NCBI GenBank assembly: GCA_022563625.1
Contig: JADFNA010000101.1
Location: 1 to 6,442 of the forward strand
DNA from: Candidatus Zixiibacteriota bacterium
GTDB taxonomy: Bacteria; Zixibacteria; MSB-5A5; GN15; JACZUZ01
Direction of reading: 5' to 3'
Length of the DNA: 6,442 nt
A program made the position numbers and the translations under genes. The notes beneath the pieces were generated by a model, which worked only from the letters and a program-made list of their open reading frames with translations, was not told the DNA's origin and ran no database searches. Below, piece after piece: positions 1-5,557 of this stretch (positions are counted from its first letter, which is position 1; the number at the start of each line of letters is the position of its first letter).

Positions 1-632
1 AATCAATTCCCAATATTGATACAATTATTTTCTCCTCGTATTTCGACTATGCGCTCTGGGAGATCAGCCCGGAGAGGGCATATCGTGTAGAGCAGGATTC
101 CGGTTTTGCCCTGGTTGCCGGATATAATTTCGTTGGCGGGGACCCTCTCCCCAGCGGGACTAACGATATTGGAACAATGCACCTGAGTTTTGGGCCTTCT
201 ATCGACACACAATTCCTGACCATAGAATGGCACACGTTGGATCCGGTACAACCGCTCAGGACATTATATCCGGACACGTCATTGTATCCGTTGATAATCA
301 GTGCCAGCGGCGTTCCCGGATCACCATCGGCCCCGGGTTCCTCATCCTCGCAGGTTTTCTTAACACAGTTCACGCCGGTGTTGTTGGGGGTGGCCAGTTG
401 TTGTTCGACTCCGGGGTATCCAAACAGTGACAGCAATGTCAATATCTCCGATGTGACATTTCTTATCAGTCGAATTTTCGCCGGTGGCCAGGCGCCAGTC
501 TGCGCCGATCAGGCCGACGCTAACGGCGCCTCCGGTGTAAACATCGCTGATGTCACCTATCTCATCGCACGAATTTTCGCAGGTGGCCCGGCGCCGGTGT
601 GTGGGACGACGGGTTTTGAATTAGCTGACTGA
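1..632 (+). CDS. Secreted/surface protein with C-terminal dockerin-like tandem (5' partial)
   Basis: The reading frame is open from position 3 to the TGA at 630-632, so this is the last about 209 residues of a gene that starts left of the window. The first about 130 residues (PNIDTIIFSSYFDYALWEIS onward) look like a beta-rich extracellular domain with alternating hydrophobic residues; I do not recognise its family, though a cohesin-like or Ig-like fold is possible. A Pro/Ser-rich linker (GSPSAPGSSSS) and a CC pair at about nt 399-404 precede two 33-residue repeats, NSDSNVNISDVTFLISRIF and DANGASGVNIADVTYLIARI. Each ends GG-x-AP-VC. They resemble type I dockerin duplicated F-hand calcium loops. 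The first loop lacks the usual leading Asp (GYPNSDSN), so its calcium binding may be weak. In the dockerin family such modules attach proteins to cohesins; outside cellulosomes the role is usually unknown. A second secreted-protein gene follows 92 nt downstream on the same strand. Exported location is inferred; the signal peptide would lie outside the window. Confidence 0.8.
   Translation, partial: SIPNIDTIIFSSYFDYALWEISPERAYRVEQDSGFALVAGYNFVGGDPLPSGTNDIGTMHLSFGPSIDTQFLTIEWHTLDPVQPLRTLYPDTSLYPLIISASGVPGSPSAPGSSSSQVFLTQFTPVLLGVASCCSTPGYPNSDSNVNISDVTFLISRIFAGGQAPVCADQADANGASGVNIADVTYLIARIFAGGPAPVCGTTGFELAD
471..603 (+). repeat. Repeated 34-nt segment of the dockerin-like tandem, period 99 nt
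   Basis: The segment beginning CGAATTTTCGC at 471-504 recurs at 570-603 with few mismatches, giving a period of 99 nt or 33 codons. It encodes RIFAGG-x-AP-VC at the end of each dockerin-like repeat. The nucleotide similarity points to duplication of one F-hand unit within this gene, which is the normal architecture of dockerins. Confidence 0.7.
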
Positions 633-712
633 GGAGTGACAGCCTTTTCTCAACAAGAATCCTGGAAAGTAAATTACAAACAGAGACTGACCAACTTTTT
701 GATATCTGCCAT

Positions 713-718
713 AGGAGG
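713..718 (+). promoter_or_regulatory. Ribosome binding site of the beta-helix protein gene
   Basis: A perfect AGGAGG lies 6 nt before the ATG at 725. This fixes the start of the 704-residue protein and agrees with a signal peptide beginning at that Met. Strong Shine-Dalgarno sites are uncommon in Bacteroidetes proper, which hints at another FCB lineage. No confident promoter or terminator is visible in the 92-nt gap 633-724, so co-transcription with the upstream gene is possible. Confidence 0.75.
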
Positions 719-724
719 CACAGT

Positions 725-2839
725 ATGAATAGTCAGGCAACGATTGTTTTCGTCACAAAACATTCACTCGCCGCACTGTTGATTTTGTTTGGCGCCGCTG
801 TATTGGCTGGGGGAGCGAGTGCCAAAACAATACATGTTCCGGCTGAGTATGCGAGCATTCAGCAAGGGATTGATGCGGCGAATTCAGGTGATGAAGTTGT
901 GGTCGCGCCGGGTATTTATTCCGGTCCCGGAAATAGAGATTTGGATTTTGCCGGAAAGGCGCTCACGCTTCGCTCCTCTGGCGGCATTGAAACGACAATC
1001 ATAGATGTTGAGGGATCCGCAAGTGAACACCACCGGGCGCTATGGTTTCATTCAGGTGAAACAAGTCTGTCAGTAGTGGATGGATTTACCATCCGTAACG
1101 GACTTGCCATTCAAGGCGGTGGAGTCTTGATAGTCGGCGCATCTCCAACTCTTCAGAATATGCGCTTTGTGAATAATGTTGCGACAATGGGCAGCGGCGG
1201 TGCCGCTCAAATCATTGTTGGCGCCAATCCGGTTTTCACGAATACGAACTTTGAGGGGAATTCCGCTGAACTCGGATGCGGTGGGGCGGTGAGCGTTATG
1301 GGCGCGTCGGTAACGATTACTAACTGTGAGTTCCTTTCAAATCGTGCCCTGGCGGGAGGTGGATTAAACCTTGCCGACGGTGATGGGGCCGTTGTGACTG
1401 GCAGTGTATTTAACGGCAACAGCGCCGCCGGAGGCGGAGGAATTTTCACCGAACGGTTTTCGTTTAGCGTAACGGATGTGACATTCGCAAATAACACCGC
1501 CGCCAAGGGCGGAGGTATTTTCTCCAATGGTTCAGTTTTCACTGTCGATGGAAGTGAATTCATCGAAAATGCGGCGACCTTCGGAAGCGGTGGAGGGATT
1601 CAGGCGATTATGAATTCTCGGCCAACTGTCCTCAACAGTGAGTTCCTCAGGAATTCTGCTGAGTTCGGATGCGGCGGGGGAGTGAGCGCTATGGGCGCGT
1701 CAGTGACGATAACTAACTGTGGGTTCTTTTCAAATTATGCCCTGGCGGGAGGGGGATTGAATCTTGCCGAAGGCGAGGGGGCAGTTGTGACTGGCAGTGT
1801 ATTTAACGGCAATAGCGCCGCTGGAGGCGGAGGGATTTTCACCGAACGGTTTTCGTTTAGCGTAACGGATGTGACATTCGAAAAAAACACCGCGGGCAAA
1901 GGCGGAGGAATATTCTCTAACGGCTCAGTTTTCACGGTCGATGGAAGTGAATTCATTGAGAATTCCGCAACTGCCGGAAGCGGTGGAGGAATTCAGGCGA
2001 TAATGGGTTCCAGACCCACGGTCCTTAACAGTGATTTCCGCAGAAACTCAGCGAATATCGGCTGCGGTGGTGGAATGAGCGTGGATGCGTCCATCGGGAC
2101 AGTGAAGAACACAATATTTTCTGAGAATACAGCTCTGGCCGGTGGCGGATTCAATTTCGTTGATGAGTCCGGGTCGAGTTTGAGCAATTGCTCATTTGTC
2201 GGGAACTCCGCTCCCGGGGGCGGCGGAATATTTTGCGAGCGCTCTTCACCAATAATTGAAAACATAATCATAGCGTTTAGCTCAATTGGTGGAGCGTTTG
2301 TTTGCAGCGAGGCGTCTCCACAGATTAGCTGTTCGGATTTCTATGGAAACGAAGGCGGGCCGGGCGACTGGGGTGGACATGTCACCGCCCAGGCTGGAAT
2401 AAACGGCAATTTTTCCGCGGACCCTATGTTTTGTGACGACGGTAGTGATACATATGCGCTAGCGCCGCAATCGCCCTGTCTCTCCGAGAACAGCTCCTGC
2501 GGCGAGACGGTCGGTGCGTTATCCAGCGGCTCGTGTTTGCCCACCGACGTTGATGAGACCGGTGGCGCAGCGCTTCCCGATCACTTTTCGCTTGACCAAA
2601 ATTATCCGAATCCGTTCAATCCGACAACGCGAATTCCGTTCAATTTAGCCGCCAAGAGTGATTGGACAATCAGTATTTTTAATTCTCTGGGACAGCTCAT
2701 CGAAACTTTCAAAGGTAGATCGTCAGCCGGTGTGGTGGAAATTGATTGGGACGCCTCAAATGTATCATCGGGTATTTACCACTATAGAATCAATGCCGGA
2801 GCTTTCACAGCGTCGCGGAAGATGGTTTTACTGAAGTAG
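725..2839 (+). CDS. Secreted parallel beta-helix protein with T9SS C-terminal sorting domain
   Basis: A complete gene of 704 residues. Residues 1-33 form a signal peptide: a hydrophobic core (LAALLILFGAAVLAGG) and an ASA|K cleavage site. Residues 35-67 match the usual N-terminal cap of right-handed beta-helix proteins (TIHVPAEYASIQQGIDAA, then GDEVVVAPGIYSG). Residues about 95-530 are Gly-rich coils of 25-28 residues with pattern F-x-x-N-x-A-x-x-GGG-I, including a 131-residue duplicated block. Residues 533-604 are a Cys-containing closing segment (CSDFYGN, GINGNFSADPMFC, SPCLSENSSCG) that commonly ends such helices in FCB proteins. Residues 623-704 are a type IX secretion sorting domain: NYPNPFNPTTRIPFNL near its start and SSGIYHYRINAG with a basic RKMVLLK end. 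From family knowledge, the protein should cross the inner membrane by Sec and the outer membrane by T9SS, then be released or anchored at the surface. The fold occurs in polysaccharide lyases and adhesins; no catalytic residues are recognisable, so enzyme versus structural role is undecided. Confidence 0.9.
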   Translation: MNSQATIVFVTKHSLAALLILFGAAVLAGGASAKTIHVPAEYASIQQGIDAANSGDEVVVAPGIYSGPGNRDLDFAGKALTLRSSGGIETTIIDVEGSASEHHRALWFHSGETSLSVVDGFTIRNGLAIQGGGVLIVGASPTLQNMRFVNNVATMGSGGAAQIIVGANPVFTNTNFEGNSAELGCGGAVSVMGASVTITNCEFLSNRALAGGGLNLADGDGAVVTGSVFNGNSAAGGGGIFTERFSFSVTDVTFANNTAAKGGGIFSNGSVFTVDGSEFIENAATFGSGGGIQAIMNSRPTVLNSEFLRNSAEFGCGGGVSAMGASVTITNCGFFSNYALAGGGLNLAEGEGAVVTGSVFNGNSAAGGGGIFTERFSFSVTDVTFEKNTAGKGGGIFSNGSVFTVDGSEFIENSATAGSGGGIQAIMGSRPTVLNSDFRRNSANIGCGGGMSVDASIGTVKNTIFSENTALAGGGFNFVDESGSSLSNCSFVGNSAPGGGGIFCERSSPIIENIIIAFSSIGGAFVCSEASPQISCSDFYGNEGGPGDWGGHVTAQAGINGNFSADPMFCDDGSDTYALAPQSPCLSENSSCGETVGALSSGSCLPTDVDETGGAALPDHFSLDQNYPNPFNPTTRIPFNLAAKSDWTISIFNSLGQLIETFKGRSSAGVVEIDWDASNVSSGIYHYRINAGAFTASRKMVLLK
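1241..2026 (+). repeat. Two tandem 393-nt (131-codon) units inside the beta-helix gene, plus a degenerate third
   Basis: Unit 1 is about 1241-1633 (residues 173-303) and unit 2 about 1634-2026 (residues 304-434). A diverged partial third unit starts at 2027 (NSDFRRNSANIGCGGG). Anchors confirm the period: GCAGTGTATTTAACGGCAA begins at 1401 and 1794, and the TTCYGCTGA segment at 1261 and 1654. Each unit holds five beta-helix coils of about 26, 25, 25, 28 and 27 residues. The best-conserved stretch, 1401-1487 against 1794-1880, differs at only three positions, all third-codon and silent. Unit boundaries are arbitrary because the repeat is cyclic. Confidence 0.85.
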
Positions 2840-2890
2840 TCGTACAGCGAAGTTCCGGCGCTGCTATGGGGCGCAACCGGGACGACCGGC

Positions 2891-2905
2891 TGGTAAGCGT
2901 TACCA
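2891..2905. repeat. Perfect inverted repeat downstream of the beta-helix gene
   Basis: TGGTAA, a 3-nt GCG loop, then TTACCA: a 6-bp perfect stem 51 nt after the stop codon. It could be a weak terminator or RNA stabiliser for the upstream gene, or an operator. The absence of a T run argues against a standard intrinsic terminator. Confidence 0.35.
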
Positions 2906-3091
2906 TAGGCAGGGTAGTTTGTCCGTGCTTTCCTCCGCACATATCGCTTTTTCTCCTACTATTGTTCAGTTCTTGACCATCAGGGCCGATATAGAAATAG
3001 GGCGGCCTTATCAGTCTGAAACAGGACTGGCGGGCAGACCCGGAACTTGCGCTTTGCCTCGGACATATTTCTGAGGCAGGCCCGGGTAGAG

Positions 3092-3100
3092 TTATCCACA
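3092..3100 (+). promoter_or_regulatory. Perfect DnaA-box sequence (TTATCCACA) upstream of mreB
   Basis: The nine bases are identical to the high-affinity DnaA box known from E. coli. It lies about 70-100 nt upstream of the putative mreB promoter. I see no other perfect copy nearby, no AT-rich unwinding region, and no dnaA or dnaN gene, so it does not look like a replication origin. It may be a DnaA regulatory site or a chance match. Confidence 0.3.
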
Positions 3101-3168
3101 ATTCTGGCCGCTTTGGCGGCGGGCAGGCTGGTCAGGCGTCTTCTGAGGGAGAATATGCCTTCCGGGGC

Positions 3169-3197
3169 TTGCTCTGGGGGTCGGCTCAGGATATATA
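3169..3197 (+). promoter_or_regulatory. Possible sigma70-type promoter for mreB
   Basis: TTGCTC at 3169-3174 and TATATA at 3192-3197 are separated by 17 nt, the optimal spacing. The -35 matches the consensus at 3 of 6 positions and the -10 at 4 of 6. A transcript would start near 3204, leaving a leader of about 58 nt to the TTG at 3262 or 121 nt to the GTG at 3325. This is a consensus match only; the promoter rules of this lineage are not known. Confidence 0.35.
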
Positions 3198-3248
3198 GGA
3201 TGGCGGAAATACAGACTTTGCCCTCCACAGACGAACTTAACGAAAAGC

Positions 3249-3264
3249 AAGGACGGCACAGTTG
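3249..3264 (+). promoter_or_regulatory. Alternative upstream start of mreB (AAGGA plus TTG)
   Basis: AAGGA at 3249-3253 lies 8 nt before an in-frame TTG at 3262. The frame upstream is closed by TAA at 3238-3240. If this start is used, MreB gains 21 residues ([20 protein letters not shown]...). The Shine-Dalgarno is as good as that of the GTG at 3325, so both starts are possible; family length and N-terminal alignment favour 3325. Confidence 0.4.
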
Positions 3265-3324
3265 GCAGAGATAGCGCCAGCCCCCACATACACGGGGGTA
3301 ACCACGACAGGAAAGTCGCGGGCA

Positions 3325-4350
3325 GTGTTCGACTTCATATCAAACGACATCGGCATCGATCTTGGCACAGCGAATATCCTTGTTTGGGTGCGCGGCCAGG
3401 GGATTGTGCTCAATGAACCGTCGGTAGTCGCTGTGGAAAAGGCGACCGGGAAACCGGTGGCGATTGGTTCGGCCGCCAAAGAGATGATCGGCCGCACACA
3501 TGGCGAGTTGGTGGCGATACGTCCGCTCAAAGACGGCGTGATCGCCGATTTTGAAACTTCCGAAAAACTGCTGTCTGATGTCATCAAGCGCGTCGTTCGC
3601 CGGCGTTATTTGATGAAGCCGCGGATCATAATCTCGGTGCCGTCGGGCATCACCGAAGTTGAAAAACGCGCTGTGCGTGATTCAGCCGAGAATGCCGGGG
3701 CGCGCGAAGTGTTCCTGATGCAGGAGCCGATGGCCGCGGCGATTGGTGTCGGGCTGGCTGTCGAGCAGCCGAGCGGCATTATGATTATTGATATTGGAGG
3801 CGGCACCTCCGAGATAGCCGTGATCGCGCTGAACGGCATCGTGACCAACACTTCGATTCGTATTGCCGGTGATGAGATGAACGAAGCGCTTATTACCTAT
3901 CTGAAAAAGAATTTTAACCTGCTGATTGGCGAGCTGACCGCCGAGGAAATCAAGATCGGCATTGGTTCGGCTTATCCGATGGAAAAGGAACTTTCGATGG
4001 AGGTCAAAGGACGTGACCTGGTGGCCGGTGTTCCCAAGACGCTGAAATTATCTTCGGCGCAGGTGCGCGAGGCGCTGGTGGAGCCGATTGACCGGATTGT
4101 CGAGGCTGTGCGCGAATCGCTGGAGGCCACCCCGCCGGAACTGGCCAGTGATATTCTGGACCGCGGAATTATTCTAACCGGCGGCGGGGCGCTGCTTCGC
4201 GGCCTGGAAAAACGCCTTCGTCAAGAAACCAACCTGCCTGTCTATGCCGCCGAGGACCCGATCACCTGCGTAGTGCGCGGCTGCGGCGCAGCGCTGGAGA
4301 ACATGGCGCAGTACGGCAAAGTGCTAATGCGCTCACGGCAAGACCGGTGA
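3325..4350 (+). CDS. mreB: Rod shape-determining protein MreB (bacterial actin)
   Basis: MreB polymerises with ATP into membrane-bound filaments that guide the elongation machinery for peptidoglycan synthesis. The actin-fold signatures are clear: phosphate-1 loop [15 protein letters not shown], then [12 protein letters not shown], the catalytic Glu region [16 protein letters not shown], phosphate-2 loop [27 protein letters not shown], and the adenosine-binding [18 protein letters not shown] near the C-terminus. I chose GTG 3325 because [17 protein letters not shown] matches the usual MreB N-terminus and gives 341 residues, typical for the family; AGGAAAG at 3309-3315 sits 9 nt upstream. A longer form from TTG 3262 (362 residues, AAGGA at 3249-3253, 8-nt spacer) would add a Pro/Thr-rich, unconserved 21-residue tail. 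mreC and mreD normally follow, but here the sequence changes character within about 30 nt of the stop. Confidence 0.95.
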   Translation: MFDFISNDIGIDLGTANILVWVRGQGIVLNEPSVVAVEKATGKPVAIGSAAKEMIGRTHGELVAIRPLKDGVIADFETSEKLLSDVIKRVVRRRYLMKPRIIISVPSGITEVEKRAVRDSAENAGAREVFLMQEPMAAAIGVGLAVEQPSGIMIIDIGGGTSEIAVIALNGIVTNTSIRIAGDEMNEALITYLKKNFNLLIGELTAEEIKIGIGSAYPMEKELSMEVKGRDLVAGVPKTLKLSSAQVREALVEPIDRIVEAVRESLEATPPELASDILDRGIILTGGGALLRGLEKRLRQETNLPVYAAEDPITCVVRGCGAALENMAQYGKVLMRSRQDR

Positions 4351-4379
4351 CCAAGTAACGAAGTATTCTCGCGGTATTG

Positions 4380-4508
4380 TTAGTTTGTGCGTAGGTCGAA
4401 ACCCTTGAGGGTGTCCTCAAGAAAATCGACCATTGCCAGATTGGAATTGCGGCTGACGGTATCGAATCCGATCAGCTTGCGTTCCAACTCGATCAGCTCC
4501 AGGCCCAT
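4380..4508 (-). pseudogene. argE: 5' fragment of an M20-family acetylornithine deacetylase (ArgE-like), truncated
   Basis: Read on the minus strand from ATG 4508, the 42 codons encode MGLELIELERKLIGFDTVSR then NSNLAMVDFLEDTLKGFDLR before TAA. The FDTVSRNSNLA motif is characteristic of the N-terminus of ArgE-type acetylornithine deacetylases of the M20 metallopeptidase family, which release ornithine from N-acetylornithine. A full enzyme has roughly 380-400 residues; the metal-binding HxD motif and everything after it are absent. A good Shine-Dalgarno (ctcctt on the plus strand, 4519-4524) precedes the ATG by 10 nt, so the 5' end is intact. Homology appears to continue almost to the stop, so the break lies at about 4380-4390, where the flanking sequence becomes the mreB side. 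It is either a truncated pseudogene or, more likely, the cut end of a real gene at an assembly or recombination junction. argE is the family call; the function is lost in this form. Confidence 0.7.
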
Positions 4509-4521
4509 GGTCCCTGATCTC

Positions 4522-4547
4522 CTTGTGTATCCGGCTTGTGTATCCGG
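4522..4547. repeat. Perfect 13-bp tandem repeat upstream of the argE fragment
   Basis: CTTGTGTATCCGG occurs twice head to tail, at 4522-4534 and 4535-4547. On the minus strand it lies directly upstream of the ArgE-like start, and its left end overlaps that gene's ribosome binding site. It may be a duplicated operator or a replication-slippage duplication. Confidence 0.75.
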
Positions 4548-4612
4548 GCCAGTTGTGGTCGTGTGGGCGACGTTCAGACGGGACGGTTGACGGTACAGGG
4601 CGGGGCGGGACA

Positions 4613-4642
4613 CTGTCAATGTGCGCTGTCAATGCGCGCTGT
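4613..4642. repeat. Second 13-bp tandem repeat in the divergent intergenic region
   Basis: CTGTCAATGTGCG at 4613-4625 is followed immediately by CTGTCAATGCGCG at 4626-4638 (one mismatch) and a partial CTGT. It lies about midway between the divergent argE fragment and aldolase gene. It could be a pair of regulator sites; a TTGACG at 4587-4592 just upstream might serve as a -35, but no good -10 is visible. Confidence 0.6.
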
Positions 4643-4653
4643 TCGGGTCCAAC

Positions 4654-4701
4654 GGCGGTTTTCCGCCAACATCCCGCCGGAATCGAACCTTCGCGGCGGA
4701 A
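4654..4701. repeat. Overlapping GC-rich inverted repeats (possible alternative hairpins)
   Basis: GGCGG-TTTT-CCGCC at 4654-4667 is a perfect 5-bp stem with a 4-nt loop. TTCCGCC at 4661-4667 can instead pair with GGCGGAA at 4695-4701, so the two hairpins exclude each other. The elements lie 60-107 nt upstream of the aldolase start, within a possible leader. In GC-rich DNA such pairings can arise by chance. Confidence 0.35.
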
Positions 4702-4751
4702 CACCATGCCCATCGCGGCGCCCCTTCGAATCAAGCCAATCTCAGCGATAT

Positions 4752-4761
4752 TGACGCGTCA
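4752..4761. promoter_or_regulatory. Palindrome TGACGCGTCA overlapping the aldolase start codon
   Basis: A perfect 10-bp palindrome whose last base is the A of the ATG at 4761. No Shine-Dalgarno sequence is visible in the preceding 20 nt (CTCAGCGATATTGACGCGTC), which is unusual for this gene-dense, GC-rich piece. The site could be an operator covering the start, or coincidental. Confidence 0.35.
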
Positions 4762-5537
4762 TGAACGGATCGGAACTGAAGTCTGCCCTAAAAACGGGAA
4801 AACGGGTTTACGGAACCATGTTCGTCACAGCCCGCACGGGCCGCTGGGACCACACCATCGGCACGGTCGGGCTGGACTTCGTCATCGTGGACAACGAGCA
4901 CGCCCCCTATTCCCGCTCGGAGACCGCCGGGTGGATGCGCAAGCTCGGCGCCAGCGGGATCGTGCCCATGGTGCGCGTGCCCATCCCGGCCTCGCACTAC
5001 GTCACCATGGCGCTCGATGCGGGGGCGCAGGGCATTCTGGCGCCCTACGTGGAGCGGGTGGAGCAGGTGCAGGAGGTGGTGGGCGCCGCCAAGTATCTCC
5101 CGCTCAAAGGCGAGGCGTTGCACAGGGCCGTCACCACGGGGGAGTTTCCCAGCGAGGAAACCCGCCAGCATCTGGAGGAACGCAACAGGAACAACGTGCT
5201 CATCATCGGCATCGAGAGCACCGCGGCGCTGGAGCGGCTGGATGAGCTGGTGTCCGTGCCGGGGGTGGACGCGGCCTTCGTGGGACCCAACGATCTGTCC
5301 ATCCAACTGGGCGTTCCCGCCGATTACAACCATCCGCGCTACCTCGAGGCGGTGGATCACGTGTTCGATACCTGCCGAGACAAAGGCGTCTCTCTCGTCA
5401 TCCACTTCTTCAGCCACGAGATGGCCCAACCCTGGATCGAGCGCGGCATCTGCTTCATCCTCTACGGCAGCGACCGCCGGGGGATCGGCGACGCCATGAA
5501 GCAGGACCTGGACTTCCTGAGGAGTCTGGAAGCGTGA
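4761..5537 (+). CDS. HpcH/HpaI family class II aldolase
   Basis: A cytoplasmic metal-dependent aldolase of 258 residues, about the length of HpaI. Family members cleave 2-keto-4-hydroxy acids to pyruvate (or a close relative) plus an aldehyde; examples are 4-hydroxy-2-oxoheptanedioate and 2-keto-3-deoxy-L-rhamnonate aldolases. The active-site set is present: Asp44 and His47 in FVIVDNEHAPYS, Arg72 in VPMVRVPIP, the DAGAQGILAPYVERVEQ strand, and metal ligands Glu152 in LIIGIESTAALE and Asp178 in AAFVGPNDLSIQLG. The segment LPLKGEALHRAVTTGEFPS replaces the more usual G-x-RG-x-GG-x-RA motif of HpaI/RhmA, suggesting a different subgroup and substrate. The start is ATG 4761, because an in-frame TGA at 4752-4754 closes the frame upstream; there is no clear Shine-Dalgarno. 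The convergent neighbour is a sugar kinase, so a role in sugar-acid breakdown is inferred. The exact substrate cannot be assigned. Confidence 0.9.
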   Translation: MNGSELKSALKTGKRVYGTMFVTARTGRWDHTIGTVGLDFVIVDNEHAPYSRSETAGWMRKLGASGIVPMVRVPIPASHYVTMALDAGAQGILAPYVERVEQVQEVVGAAKYLPLKGEALHRAVTTGEFPSEETRQHLEERNRNNVLIIGIESTAALERLDELVSVPGVDAAFVGPNDLSIQLGVPADYNHPRYLEAVDHVFDTCRDKGVSLVIHFFSHEMAQPWIERGICFILYGSDRRGIGDAMKQDLDFLRSLEA

Positions 5538-5548
5538 GCCTCTGGCTC
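5536..5548. terminator. Small hairpin between convergent aldolase and kinase genes
   Basis: GAGCC-TCT-GGCTC forms a 5-bp stem with a 3-nt loop. It overlaps the aldolase stop codon and lies 9 nt from the end of the convergent kinase gene, and is followed by CCTTTCCCC. The position suits a shared terminator, but the stem is short and the T run poor. Confidence 0.3.
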
Positions 5549-5557
5549 CTTTCCCCA

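Larger units (their letters stand above)
2840..3261. other. Intergenic region between the beta-helix gene and mreB
   Basis: About 420 nt with no convincing gene. Short open frames exist on both strands, but none has a recognisable motif together with a good ribosome binding site. Visible elements are an inverted repeat TGGTAA-GCG-TTACCA at 2891-2905, a perfect TTATCCACA at 3092-3100, a GCCGC-TTTG-GCGGC hairpin at 3107-3120 and a possible promoter at 3169-3197. There is no classic terminator (GC hairpin plus T run) just after the stop at 2839; the 2891-2905 hairpin lacks a following T run. Confidence 0.5.

Noticed and set aside
1241..2026. The regular repeats as a CRISPR array or retroelement-type cassette
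   Set aside because: The repeat is in-frame coding sequence with a 393-nt period and no short repeat/spacer structure.
1207..2271. Pro-rich minus-strand frames inside the beta-helix gene
   Set aside because: They are the antisense of GGC/GGA-rich coil repeats and repeat exactly with the 393-nt duplication.
3092..3120. DnaA box plus adjacent hairpin as a replication origin
   Set aside because: Only one box, no AT-rich unwinding segment, and no dnaA, dnaN or rep gene in the window.
2805..3274. Several short open frames (65-98 codons) on both strands between the beta-helix gene and mreB
   Set aside because: They overlap each other and the flanking genes, and show no family motif and no convincing ribosome binding site.
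4679..4692. GGAATCGAACCTT, resembling the T-loop of a minus-strand tRNA (AAGGTTCGATTCC)
   Set aside because: The T stem pairs at only two positions and no acceptor, D or anticodon arms can be placed around it.
4417..4754. Open frames in both directions across the divergent intergenic region
   Set aside because: Arg/Gly/Pro-rich translations without recognisable motifs, overlapping the ArgE-like fragment or the aldolase; typical of GC-rich non-coding frames.
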